Assembly: GCA_031283115.1 (NCBI GenBank) | Contig: JAITCK010000228.1 | Location: 1 to 5,547, forward strand | Reading direction: 5' to 3' | DNA from: Cellulomonadaceae bacterium | Lineage (GTDB): Bacteria; Actinomycetota; Actinomycetes; Actinomycetales; Cellulomonadaceae | DNA: 5,547 nt | Shown: positions 1-5,547 of the stretch, piece by piece | Layout: every line of letters starts with the position of its first letter | How positions within the stretch are numbered: the first letter of the stretch is position 1 | Made by a program: the position numbers and the translations under genes | Notes under the pieces: generated by a model | The model's database searches: none | What the model saw: the letters and a program-made list of their open reading frames with translations, nothing else | Told to the model about the DNA's origin: nothing

Positions 1-887
1 AAGAGCCGAACCTCATCGGCGGGAATGTCGAGCCCGTCAGCAAAGCCGTCAACGTTGGACGGCAGCAGGGCCGTGCCGGGCGCATCCAGCAGGGGCAGGC
101 CCACATCGGTGACACCAAAAACTTCACGCGACAGCGTTCCAGCAGCCTGCCCCACCTGCATACCGAACGCGGCGGCCCCCACCTTACGGATGAGGTCGGT
201 GGGGCTGAGCCCGCCCAAACCCAACTGGTCCAGGTTGACTTCGCCGCCCGCGAAAGACCCTGCCGCATCGGTAGAGGCGGCGTCGTCAGGGTCGTTGTCG
301 AGCAGGTCGGCAGGGATTTCAATGTCCAACTCGAGGCCGCCAACCCGCCCGTCACCTAGGACGGTTGCCAGGGCGTCAGCCATCGACGATGCGACAGGGG
401 CGACAATCCGATGCCAGGAGGGCAGGGTGGCTTCCACCCACTCTGACCTGCTCCACGCATACTGCTGGCCGCCAGCCGGAGGCAGGGTGGTGGCAGCATC
501 CAGCCAGAGTTCAGCCACACTGAGAGCGTCTTTGGCCTGCTTTGCTTGGGCAGCCATGATGGAGGGGTCGCCGTCTTTCACGGCAGCCTGGCGGGCCAGA
601 TCGTGGGCGAGGCGGGTGTTGACCGGGTCATCGCCAGATGCGGCAAACATTTGCTTCACCTGGGCTAAGGCTGCCTGCATGGTGGCAGGGTCGGGCAGGC
701 GCCCGTTCTGGGCCAGCATGTGGGCCGGATCCATGCCACGTTCACGCATGGAAGCGATCATGTCGTCCCCGCGGTCACCGAAAAGGCCGCGCATGAACTC
801 GCTGAGTTGCTCGTCGCTGATGTTCTTGCCGTTGTTGGCGTCACCAGATCCGTTGACGCCGTTTCCGCTGCCGGGCATGTCCGCCAT
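1..887 (-). CDS. Zinc-dependent metalloprotease-like protein, DUF2342/Zincin_2 family (partial, C-terminus off window)
   Basis: The minus strand reads 295 complete codons from ATG at 887 to the left edge with no stop. The start is supported by AAGGAG 8 bases upstream. A variable Gly/Asn-rich head (residues 1-22) is followed by an acidic helical region. Conserved-looking blocks come next: AELWLDAATTLP (125-136), a Trp-rich block around WSRSEWVEATLP (145-156) with PVASSM (164-169), and a block around GMQVGQAAGTLSREV (242-256) leading into DVGLPLLDA (261-269). GLDIPADEVRL (285-295) ends the visible part. I recognise these as the actinobacterial family annotated as putative hydrolase, zincin-like metalloprotease or 'coenzyme F420 biosynthesis-associated'. 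Members are usually about 440-480 residues, so roughly 60% is present. The metal-binding helix (a REAAH/HExxH-type motif just after DEVRL in relatives, from memory) lies outside, so activity cannot be judged. No signal peptide is visible, so it is probably cytoplasmic. It is divergent from the PDZ-S16 protease gene. The true substrate is unknown. Confidence 0.88.
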   Translation of the reverse strand, partial: MADMPGSGNGVNGSGDANNGKNISDEQLSEFMRGLFGDRGDDMIASMRERGMDPAHMLAQNGRLPDPATMQAALAQVKQMFAASGDDPVNTRLAHDLARQAAVKDGDPSIMAAQAKQAKDALSVAELWLDAATTLPPAGGQQYAWSRSEWVEATLPSWHRIVAPVASSMADALATVLGDGRVGGLELDIEIPADLLDNDPDDAASTDAAGSFAGGEVNLDQLGLGGLSPTDLIRKVGAAAFGMQVGQAAGTLSREVFGVTDVGLPLLDAPGTALLPSNVDGFADGLDIPADEVRL

Positions 888-948
888 GTTGTGCTCTCCT
901 TATGGTCAACACCCACCGTAACGCCCGCGAAGCAGGGATGATGGGTCA
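888..948. promoter_or_regulatory. Divergent intergenic region with probable promoters
   Basis: This 61-bp gap separates two divergently transcribed genes, so promoters for both should lie in it or run into the gene starts. Candidate actinobacterial -10 boxes of TANNNT form are TACGGT on the minus strand (920 down to 915), which would give a leader of about 20 bases carrying AAGGAG, and TATGGT on the plus strand (901-906), which would give a leader of about 35 bases. I found no good -35 box for either, so the individual boxes are guesses. GGTCA occurs at 904-908 and again at 944-948; the second copy forms the perfect palindrome GGTCA-G-TGACC (944-954), which covers the GTG start at 949. Confidence 0.35.
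896..901 (-). promoter_or_regulatory. Shine-Dalgarno site of the metalloprotease gene
   Basis: The minus strand reads AAGGAG, followed by 8 bases and then ATG at 887. It is the strongest ribosome binding site in the window and fixes the start. The next in-frame ATG (codon 4, MADM) is only 9 bases further on and has poorer spacing. Confidence 0.8.
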
Positions 949-2115
949 GTGACCGATCCGACGCCTGTCGCAGATGCTTTCGCTGCGCCCGCCCACGCTA
1001 CACCGTGCCCCTCGCCGCGGTCTCGAACAGCCTTCGTGGCTTTTGTGTCCATGATGCTGCTTGCGGGGATTGCCCTGTCGATTCCTACCGGCTTTGCCGT
1101 GCGCAGTCCCGGCCCCACCGCCGACACCCTGGGGGAGGTGTCTTTGCAGGTTGACGGCGAATCTGAGGATGTCCCGCTGGTTGAAGTCTCTGGGGCACCC
1201 ACCTATCCGGCATCGGGCAAACTGCTGCTCACCACGGTTTCTGTGGGCGGCGGGCCGGTCAGCAGCGTTTTTGGTGTGGATGTGCTTTACGCCTGGGTGA
1301 TGCCAGGCCGCACGGTGTTGCCTGCTGATGCGGTGTTCGCTACGGGCATCACCCGTGAGCAGCAGCAGGAACAATCGGCGGCACAAATGGCAAGTTCCAA
1401 AGAGACTGCCACTGCTGCCGCCCTCAGCGAGTTGGGCATGGACGTTCACCCCACCCTCCAAGCTGCCGGGATCACCGCCGACTCGCCGTCCGATGGGATC
1501 GTCCACGAAGGGGACATCATCACATCCATTGACGGGCATCCGGTCAACACTCATGCCGCCCTCATGGACCGTCTCGAAGCCACCGAGCCCGGCTCTGACG
1601 TGGTGTTGGGTCTGACCCGTGAAGGTGCCCCCCTGGACGTGACCATCACTACCGGCGAGGCTGAAACCGCTGACGGGCACACCCGCGCCGCCCTGGGCAT
1701 CCTGGTAGCCAGCACCTTCCACTTCCCTGTTGACGTGGAGATTCAACTCGAAGACATTGGTGGCCCTAGCGCCGGCATGATGTTCGCCCTAGCCATCATC
1801 GACCGTCTCACCCCCGCCGACGAGTTAGACGGACGGTCTGTCGCAGGAACAGGCACAGTAGAAGCCGACGGGACTGTAGGCCCCATCGGCGGAGTTCAAC
1901 AGAAAATGGCGGGAGCCCTGCGGGACGGGGCACGATACTTCTTGACCCCCCAACCCAACTGCGCGGAAGCCATCGGACATATACCCGCAGGCCTGCGCGT
2001 CATCCCTGTCAGTACGCTGGCCCAAGCCCTCGACGCGATCACCGCCATCGGACAAGGAGAAGCGGACGGCCTTCCCGTATGCGTTCTGGCCGACAGCGAC
2101 ACCATGACCGACTGA
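949..2115 (+). CDS. Membrane-anchored PDZ-domain Lon-type (S16) serine protease, YlbL-like
   Basis: This 388-residue protein has the full family architecture. A short cytoplasmic head is followed by one membrane segment (about 28-46) acting as an uncleaved signal anchor. Then come the family block RSPGPTADTLG (52-62), the strand motif YPASGKLLLTTVSVGGGP (86-103), and a helical stretch containing TREQQQEQSAAQMASS (135-150). A PDZ-like domain spans about 165-235 (GIVHEGDIITSIDGHPV, 183-199). The Lon-type proteolytic domain (about 255-365) carries catalytic Ser274 in GGPSAGMMFA and Lys319 in GGVQQKMAGA, so the dyad is intact. The protease domain is predicted to lie outside the membrane. The Bacillus subtilis relative YlbL degrades the division inhibitor YneA; the substrate here is unknown. 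GTG at 949 is chosen because it is the first start after an in-frame stop at 919-921. The alternative ATG at 1051 falls inside the membrane segment. The ribosome binding site is weak (AGGG, 11 bases away). Confidence 0.93.
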   Translation: MTDPTPVADAFAAPAHATPCPSPRSRTAFVAFVSMMLLAGIALSIPTGFAVRSPGPTADTLGEVSLQVDGESEDVPLVEVSGAPTYPASGKLLLTTVSVGGGPVSSVFGVDVLYAWVMPGRTVLPADAVFATGITREQQQEQSAAQMASSKETATAAALSELGMDVHPTLQAAGITADSPSDGIVHEGDIITSIDGHPVNTHAALMDRLEATEPGSDVVLGLTREGAPLDVTITTGEAETADGHTRAALGILVASTFHFPVDVEIQLEDIGGPSAGMMFALAIIDRLTPADELDGRSVAGTGTVEADGTVGPIGGVQQKMAGALRDGARYFLTPQPNCAEAIGHIPAGLRVIPVSTLAQALDAITAIGQGEADGLPVCVLADSDTMTD

Positions 2116-2138
2116 CGGTGGCGGTTCTGGCTAACATG

Positions 2139-2168
2139 CGCCGACGGCGGCTGTGGCGAGCGTCGGTG
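2139..2168 (+). other. Stem-loop just after the protease gene, possible weak terminator
   Basis: CGCCGACG (2139-2146) can pair with CGTCGGTG (2161-2168), giving 8 pairs including one G-U, with a 14-base loop. It begins 23 bases after the TGA of the protease gene, where a terminator or attenuator would sit. No T-run follows, so it is not a classical intrinsic terminator. Its last two bases overlap the 18-bp palindrome at 2167, so the two structures would compete if both formed in RNA. Confidence 0.3.
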
Positions 2169-2184
2169 ACGTGTCCACACGTCA
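2167..2184. promoter_or_regulatory. Perfect 18-bp palindrome, operator-like
   Basis: The sequence TGACGTGTCCACACGTCA has perfect 8-base arms around a CC spacer. Arm length and symmetry suit a dimeric helix-turn-helix repressor. Variants of the same half-site recur at 2224-2231 (ACACGTGA), 2238-2245 (TGACGTGC) and 2273-2280 (GCACGTCA), so it belongs to a local cluster. It lies 81-98 bases upstream of the UPF0182 start. I cannot assign a regulator family from the sequence. Confidence 0.5.
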
Positions 2185-2223
2185 GGCGAGGCGGCGAACA
2201 GAGCAATAACCGTAACGATACCG

Positions 2224-2238
2224 ACACGTGAAGCGTGT
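2224..2238. repeat. Short inverted repeat ACACG-N5-CGTGT
   Basis: Five-base arms ACACG (2224-2228) and CGTGT (2234-2238) flank TGAAG. The left arm extends into the CACGTG hexamer at 2225-2230. It sits between the 18-bp palindrome and the ribosome binding site and shares the ACACGT half-site of that palindrome. Confidence 0.4.
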
Positions 2239-2280
2239 GACGTGCGCGTGGAGCAGCCGCATCAGTGAGTCTGCACGTCA
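2238..2280 (+). promoter_or_regulatory. Inverted repeat enclosing the ribosome binding site and GTG start of the UPF0182 gene
   Basis: TGACGTGC (2238-2245) and GCACGTCA (2273-2280) are perfect 8-base reverse complements separated by 27 bases. The loop would contain GGAG (2250-2253) and the GTG start (2265-2267), while the right arm covers codons 3 to 6. In RNA this would hold the initiation region in a closed loop. In DNA the arms match the half-sites of the upstream palindrome. Either role is inference. Confidence 0.42.
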
Positions 2281-5200
2281 TGCGCCGTCGCATCCTCACC
2301 GTCGCCTCCGTCATCGTTATTGCAGCGATTGTTGTGCTTGTTGCTGCCCAGTTGTGGACTGAAGTGTTGTGGTTCGATGCCGTCGGCTTCTCCCGCATCA
2401 TTTGGACGCAATGGGTGGCTCGCGTGGCGCTTTTTGCTGTCGGATTCCTGGTCATGGCGGCAGCCGTCTACCTGTCCTTGACGGTGGCCTACCGATGCCG
2501 CACCGTCTATGCGGCGGCCAGCGGCGAAGCGGCAGCACTCGACCAATACCGTGAAGCTATAGAACCCCTGCGCCGCGCCAGCAGCGTAGCCATCCCCGTC
2601 ATCGTCGGATTTTTCGCCGGACTGGCTTCCGCCGCCCAATGGCGCACCTTCCTGCTGGCGATCAACGCCGTACCCTTTGGACGACGCGACCCGCAGTTCG
2701 GGTTCGACGTGGGCTTTTACGTGTTCCACCTGCCCGTTCTGCAAGAAATGACCTCATACCTCATCACCGTGGCTGTCATCAGTGCCATCGCCGCCGCTAT
2801 CACCCACTACCTTTACGGGGGAGTGCTATTGGGCCGGGTCGACCCAGGCCAAGACAGACTGTCGCGGGCGGCCCGCATCCACTTGGGCGTGTTAGGGGCT
2901 GTCATCATGGTGCTTATCGCGGCCCGCTACTGGCTGGACAGGTACACGCTGCTCACCGGGTCAAACGACAAGTTCGATGGGGCCAGTTACTCCGACATTC
3001 ACGCTGTACTGCCTGCCAAAGGAATACTGGTTGGCGTTGCTCTGCTGGTGGCAGTGACCTTTGTCGCCTCAGCGGCCAGTCGCAACAACTGGCGCCTCCC
3101 CGTCCTCGGTGTGGGCCTGATGATCGTTGCTGCTATTGCCGTGGGGGGCATCTACCCGGCTATCGTCCAACGCTTCCAAGTCAATCCCAACGCCCAAGAA
3201 CTAGAAACCCCCTACATTCAACGCAACATCAACGCCACCCTGGACGCTTTCGGCCTCGACCAGTTAGAAACCCAGCCTTACGCTGCATCGACCACCGCCC
3301 AGCCGGGAGCTCTGCGAGCCGACGCGGAAACCACCGCCCAGATTCGCCTGCTCGACCCACAAATAGTGTCCCCATCCTTCCGTCAACTGCAACAAAACAA
3401 GCAGTTCTACGATTTCGCCGACTACCTGGCCGTAGACCGCTACACCGTTGACGGAGAATCCCGCGACACAGTCATTGCTGTGCGCGAACTCAACCTTGAC
3501 GGTCTGGGTGCCTCCCAACGCAACTGGGTCAACGACCACACCGTGTTTACGCACGGGTTTGGCGTTGTCGCCGCCTTCGGCAACCAGACCGGACCAGACG
3601 GTCGCCCAGCCTTCTTCGAAGGCGGCATCCCGCCACGCGGAGCTCTCACCGACTCGCAAAACTATGAGCCGCGTGTCTACTTCAGCCCCCAACTCAGCGA
3701 CTATTCGGTAGTGGGCGCGCCCGCCGGGCGTGACCCCTGGGAACTGGACTTCCAAGCCGACGATGAGGCAGGCGGCGGCCAAGAAAACACTGCCTTCCCC
3801 ACCCGCGACGTCACCGCAGGCCCCAGCATCGACAACCTGTGGCGCAAACTACTGTTCGCCCTCAAGTTCGGTGACGAGCAGTTGTTCTTCTCCGACCGGG
3901 TCACCGACGAATCACAGATCCTCTTCGACCGCAGCCCCGCTGAGCGGGTCGCCAAAGTAGCGCCCTGGCTCACCCTGGACAACCGCGTCTACCCGGCTGT
4001 CGTTGACGGATCCATCAAATGGATCGTTGACGGCTACACCACCGCACACACCTACCCTTACGCGACAGCAACCCCCCTAGACACGACAACAGGCAGCGCC
4101 AGCACCGCAACCGTGCGCACGGCAGGAATCCCGGCCTTCCTGCCCGAACAAGTCAACTACATTCGCAACTCCATCAAAGCCACAGTAGACGCCTACGACG
4201 GCACCGTGACCCTCTACGCGTGGGAGCCCGGAGACCCCCTGCTGCAAGCCTGGCAGCAAATCTTCCCCGGCAAAGTTCGCCCGCTCAGTGAAATCAGTGG
4301 CGACCTGATGAGCCACCTGCGCTATCCCGAAAACATGTTCAAAGTCCAGCGCACCCTGCTGCAGCGCTACCACGTCACCGACCCGGCCCAGTTCTTCTCC
4401 AGCCAAGACTTGTGGCGCAACCCGCAAGACCCGGCCGCCCCAGGGGAAGGCGCCCGACCCTTACAGCCGCCCTACTACCTGACCTTAGAAATGCCCGGCC
4501 AAGACCAGCCCGCCTTCTCACTGACGTCACTGTTCATTCCAGGCGGCAACTCCGACCGGGAAATCCTCACCGGATTCTTGGCAGCCGATGCGGAAGCAGG
4601 GGCCCAGGCTGGCATCAAAGCGCCCGGCTACGGCAAGTTGCGGCTGCTCGACATGCCGCGCGACAACACGGTGCCTGGTCCCGGCCAGGTGCAAAACAAC
4701 TTCAACACCAACCCCAACATTTCCCAGCAACTCAACCTGCTGGAGTTGGGCTCATCAACCATCAAACGTGGCAACCAGTTGACGTTGCCGGTTGGTGGTG
4801 GCCTGCTGTACGTGCAGCCCGTCTACGTCCAGTCGGCATCAGGCACACAGTTCCCCCTGCTGCGCCGCGTACTGGTCGCCTTCGGTGACGAGACAGGTTT
4901 CGCTGAAACCCTTGATGCTGCCCTCGACCAGGTTTTCGGCGGAGATTCCGGTGCTGCCGCTGGTGACGCTGGTGCCGGTGGTGTCGGTGGTGTCGGCTCT
5001 GCTGGTGAGGGTGACGACGGGACGACGGCTCCGCCCCCTGCCGCTGGCGAGCCTGCGACGCCCACCCCTGGCGAAGATGGTTCCGCTGGTTCCGGCAATA
5101 GTGACGATGCTAGTGGTGCTGGCGCTGGTGCTGGCCTGCTGGGTGACGCCCGCTCCCAACTGGCTGCGGCCCTCCGCGACGCCAACCAGGCCCTCCAGGC

Positions 5201-5312
5201 TGGTCAAGAGGCTTTAGCCAACGGCAACTGGGCCGCCTACGGCACCGCCCAACAGCAACTCCAGGCAGCCCTCCAAAGAGCCCTAGCCGCCGAACAACTC
5301 CTCGACCAGTGA
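2265..5312 (+). CDS. UPF0182 family large membrane protein, function unknown
   Basis: This 1015-residue protein is close to the usual size of about 1000 in actinobacteria. About seven membrane segments lie near residues 10-30, 53-76, 107-124, 162-186, 207-222, 252-271 and 279-299. The family blocks VLWFDAVGFSR (34-44) and RRDPQFGFDVGFYVFHLP (140-157) fall within this part. A large soluble region (about 300-890), probably extracytoplasmic, carries blocks such as PYIQRNINATLDAFGLD (316-332), NDHTVFTHGFGVVAA (423-437), WIVDGYTTAHTYPY (586-599) and HLRYPENMFKVQR (684-696). Then come a Gly/Ala/Pro linker (895-958) and an Ala/Gln/Leu-rich helix (959-1015) with NGNWAAYGTAQQQLQ (986-1000), which resembles the C-terminal tail of relatives. 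I see no catalytic motif, and the biochemical role is unknown. GTG 2265 is preferred over in-frame ATG 2280 because GGAG lies 11 bases upstream and nothing serves the ATG. The gene follows the membrane protease in the same direction and converges on a tRNA. Confidence 0.93.
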   Translation: MSLHVMRRRILTVASVIVIAAIVVLVAAQLWTEVLWFDAVGFSRIIWTQWVARVALFAVGFLVMAAAVYLSLTVAYRCRTVYAAASGEAAALDQYREAIEPLRRASSVAIPVIVGFFAGLASAAQWRTFLLAINAVPFGRRDPQFGFDVGFYVFHLPVLQEMTSYLITVAVISAIAAAITHYLYGGVLLGRVDPGQDRLSRAARIHLGVLGAVIMVLIAARYWLDRYTLLTGSNDKFDGASYSDIHAVLPAKGILVGVALLVAVTFVASAASRNNWRLPVLGVGLMIVAAIAVGGIYPAIVQRFQVNPNAQELETPYIQRNINATLDAFGLDQLETQPYAASTTAQPGALRADAETTAQIRLLDPQIVSPSFRQLQQNKQFYDFADYLAVDRYTVDGESRDTVIAVRELNLDGLGASQRNWVNDHTVFTHGFGVVAAFGNQTGPDGRPAFFEGGIPPRGALTDSQNYEPRVYFSPQLSDYSVVGAPAGRDPWELDFQADDEAGGGQENTAFPTRDVTAGPSIDNLWRKLLFALKFGDEQLFFSDRVTDESQILFDRSPAERVAKVAPWLTLDNRVYPAVVDGSIKWIVDGYTTAHTYPYATATPLDTTTGSASTATVRTAGIPAFLPEQVNYIRNSIKATVDAYDGTVTLYAWEPGDPLLQAWQQIFPGKVRPLSEISGDLMSHLRYPENMFKVQRTLLQRYHVTDPAQFFSSQDLWRNPQDPAAPGEGARPLQPPYYLTLEMPGQDQPAFSLTSLFIPGGNSDREILTGFLAADAEAGAQAGIKAPGYGKLRLLDMPRDNTVPGPGQVQNNFNTNPNISQQLNLLELGSSTIKRGNQLTLPVGGGLLYVQPVYVQSASGTQFPLLRRVLVAFGDETGFAETLDAALDQVFGGDSGAAAGDAGAGGVGGVGSAGEGDDGTTAPPPAAGEPATPTPGEDGSAGSGNSDDASGAGAGAGLLGDARSQLAAALRDANQALQAGQEALANGNWAAYGTAQQQLQAALQRALAAEQLLDQ
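4947..5141 (+). repeat. Low-complexity GGT/GCT-rich tract encoding the UPF0182 linker
   Basis: This stretch encodes residues 895-959, rich in Gly, Ala, Pro, Asp and Ser, and is built from recurring GGTG and GCTGGTG units, for example near 4961-4990 and 5110-5135. Counting glycine codons from residue 896 to 960, I find 14 GGT against 6 GGC, while the rest of the gene mostly uses GGC. The tract probably forms a flexible spacer before the C-terminal helix, and its repeated words are prone to slippage, so length may vary between strains. Confidence 0.6.
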
Positions 5313-5345
5313 ATCGTGCGAGGTGAAACGGCATAGGTTCACGCT

Positions 5346-5406
5346 CACGCGCGCCGGGAGGGCGGCGCTACGTCACTTGGTTCCACGCGCGCCGGGAGGA
5401 CGACGC
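5346..5406. repeat. Pair of imperfect 23-bp GC-rich direct repeats
   Basis: Copies at 5346-5368 and 5384-5406 share the identical 16-base core CACGCGCGCCGGGAGG and differ at two of the seven following bases (G to A in both). The period is 38 bp, and GGTTC stands before each copy, 5 bases upstream of the first and directly upstream of the second. They lie 33 bp after the UPF0182 stop codon. Confidence 0.7.
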
Positions 5407-5419
5407 CGAGCGGTGACGG

Positions 5420-5441
5420 ACTTTTCGCCCACTTTTCGCCC
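5420..5441. repeat. 11-bp tandem duplication ACTTTTCGCCC x2
   Basis: Two exact head-to-tail copies lie at 5420-5430 and 5431-5441, followed by a further ACT. This is probably a slippage or small duplication event in the non-coding spacer. The T-rich words stand out from the surrounding GC-rich sequence, but I see no hairpin just upstream that would make them a terminator tail. Confidence 0.6.
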
Positions 5442-5467
5442 ACTGTGCACTAATCCGGGCATGAAAC

Positions 5468-5509
5468 AAGCCCCCCGGCTCCGCGTTTCCGCAGGCCGGG
5501 GGGCTTTTT
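5468..5509. terminator. Strong bidirectional intrinsic terminator between UPF0182 and tRNA
   Basis: AAGCCCCCCGGC (5468-5479) pairs perfectly with GCCGGGGGGCTT (5495-5506), giving 12 pairs around a 15-base loop. On the plus strand the stem runs into TTTTT (5505-5509), a textbook intrinsic terminator for the UPF0182 transcript. On the minus strand the hairpin begins a few bases after the tRNA 3' end and is followed by CTTGTTTCAT, so it can also end the tRNA transcript. Confidence 0.88.
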
Positions 5510-5511
5510 AG

Positions 5512-5547
5512 TAGCGGGGACAGGATTTGAACCTGCGACCTCTGGGT
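5512..5547 (-). tRNA. Initiator tRNA-fMet, 3' half (partial, 5' half off window)
   Basis: The minus strand fits tRNA positions 38-73. A38 is followed by the anticodon-stem 3' strand CCCAG, variable loop AGGTC, T-stem GCAGG, T-loop TTCAAAT, T-stem CCTGT, acceptor CCCCGCT and discriminator A73. The CCC at 39-41 fits the three stacked G-C pairs typical of initiator tRNA, and the whole 3' half matches my memory of actinobacterial tRNA-fMet. The anticodon lies outside the window, so identity is inferred; tRNA-Pro has a similar T-arm but a different acceptor end. CCA is not encoded: CTA follows A73. In actinobacterial initiators I recall, C1 would face this U72 unpaired, as expected of an initiator. 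Confidence 0.85.

Larger units (their letters stand above)
2116..2264 (+). promoter_or_regulatory. Intergenic region upstream of the UPF0182 gene, probable promoter/operator
   Basis: This 149-bp gap is too long for simple translational coupling with the protease gene and is dense in inverted repeats (listed separately). A locally A-richer patch at 2203-2220 (GCAATAACCGTAACGATA) is the most plausible -10 neighbourhood, but no box fits a consensus well. GGAG at 2250-2253 lies 11 bases before GTG 2265 and is the likely ribosome binding site. Independent transcription of the downstream gene, perhaps with read-through from the protease gene, is inferred from length and structure only. Confidence 0.4.
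5313..5467. other. Intergenic region without a convincing gene
   Basis: Between the UPF0182 stop and the terminator I see no supported coding region. An open frame starting with ATG at 5323 runs to 5511, but it is Arg-rich, passes through the direct repeats and through the terminator hairpin, and has no family likeness. The sequence contains a pair of GC-rich direct repeats and a short tandem duplication, both listed separately. Confidence 0.6.

Noticed and set aside
25..921. Long plus-strand open frame opposite the metalloprotease gene
   Set aside because: It is the antisense shadow of the minus-strand gene. The minus-strand translation has recognisable family blocks and a strong ribosome binding site, while this frame is Ser/Pro/Arg-rich without likeness to a family.
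946..1746. Minus-strand open frame of 266 codons across the PDZ-S16 protease gene
   Set aside because: The plus strand carries the intact PDZ and S16 motifs with both catalytic residues. This frame is a by-product of high G+C at third positions.
2195..2214. CGAAC and CGTA considered as an ECF-sigma promoter
   Set aside because: The spacing between the two elements is about 11 bases, too short for the usual -35/-10 arrangement, and the -35 lacks GGAAC.
2639..3451. Plus-strand open frame of 270 codons inside the UPF0182 gene
   Set aside because: It is Arg/Pro/His-rich, overlaps a well-supported gene completely in another frame, and has no ribosome binding site that I can see.
4522..4529. TGACGTCA inside the UPF0182 gene, similar to the upstream half-sites
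   Set aside because: It is a single 8-base word in coding sequence (Leu-Thr-Ser), with no neighbouring copies. It is expected by chance in a gene of this size.
5346..5406. Direct repeats considered as a CRISPR array or attachment site
   Set aside because: There are only two imperfect copies with a 15-bp spacer and no cas genes. The repeat does not match the 3' end of the tRNA, so it is not an integration duplicate of that gene.
5323..5511. Small plus-strand frame (62 codons) after the UPF0182 gene
   Set aside because: It runs through the direct repeats, the tandem duplication and the terminator hairpin, and lacks a good ribosome binding site. Coding is unlikely.

Overview
The window looks like a chromosomal segment from a high-G+C Gram-positive bacterium (Actinomycetota). 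The basis is G/C-biased third codon positions, GTG start codons, and a gene neighbourhood typical of actinobacteria: a DUF2342/zincin-like metalloprotease, divergent from a PDZ-S16 (YlbL-like) membrane protease, followed by a very large UPF0182 membrane protein. From memory, the same trio occurs in Mycobacterium tuberculosis as Rv3195, Rv3194c and Rv3193c. I cannot name the genus or species.

Layout, left to right. Positions 1-887 (minus strand) hold the N-terminal 295 codons of the metalloprotease homologue; its probable catalytic part lies off the left edge. Positions 888-948 are a 61-bp divergent intergenic region with the metalloprotease Shine-Dalgarno and probable, weak promoters. Positions 949-2115 (plus) encode a 388-residue membrane-anchored PDZ + Lon-type (S16) serine protease with an intact Ser/Lys dyad. 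Positions 2116-2264 form a 149-bp gap rich in inverted repeats built on ACGT-centred half-sites, including the perfect 18-bp palindrome TGACGTGTCCACACGTCA. Positions 2265-5312 (plus) encode a 1015-residue UPF0182 protein: about seven N-terminal membrane segments, a large extracytoplasmic region, a Gly/Ala/Pro linker and a C-terminal Ala/Gln helix. Positions 5313-5511 contain no convincing gene but hold a pair of GC-rich direct repeats, an 11-bp tandem duplication and a strong bidirectional terminator. Positions 5512-5547 (minus) are the 3' half of a tRNA, most likely initiator tRNA-fMet, convergent with the UPF0182 gene.

How the parts may work together (inference): all three proteins belong to conserved actinobacterial families of poorly defined function, and two of them are clearly built to act at the membrane or outside it. 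The conserved linkage suggests a shared envelope process, with one or two proteolytic components and a large membrane partner. The distinctive non-coding signal is the cluster of palindromes before the UPF0182 gene. It could be an operator, or an RNA fold around the translation start, that controls that gene separately from the protease upstream. Apart from this, the region looks like ordinary conserved chromosome. I see no insertion sequence, CRISPR array, phage gene or defence system.
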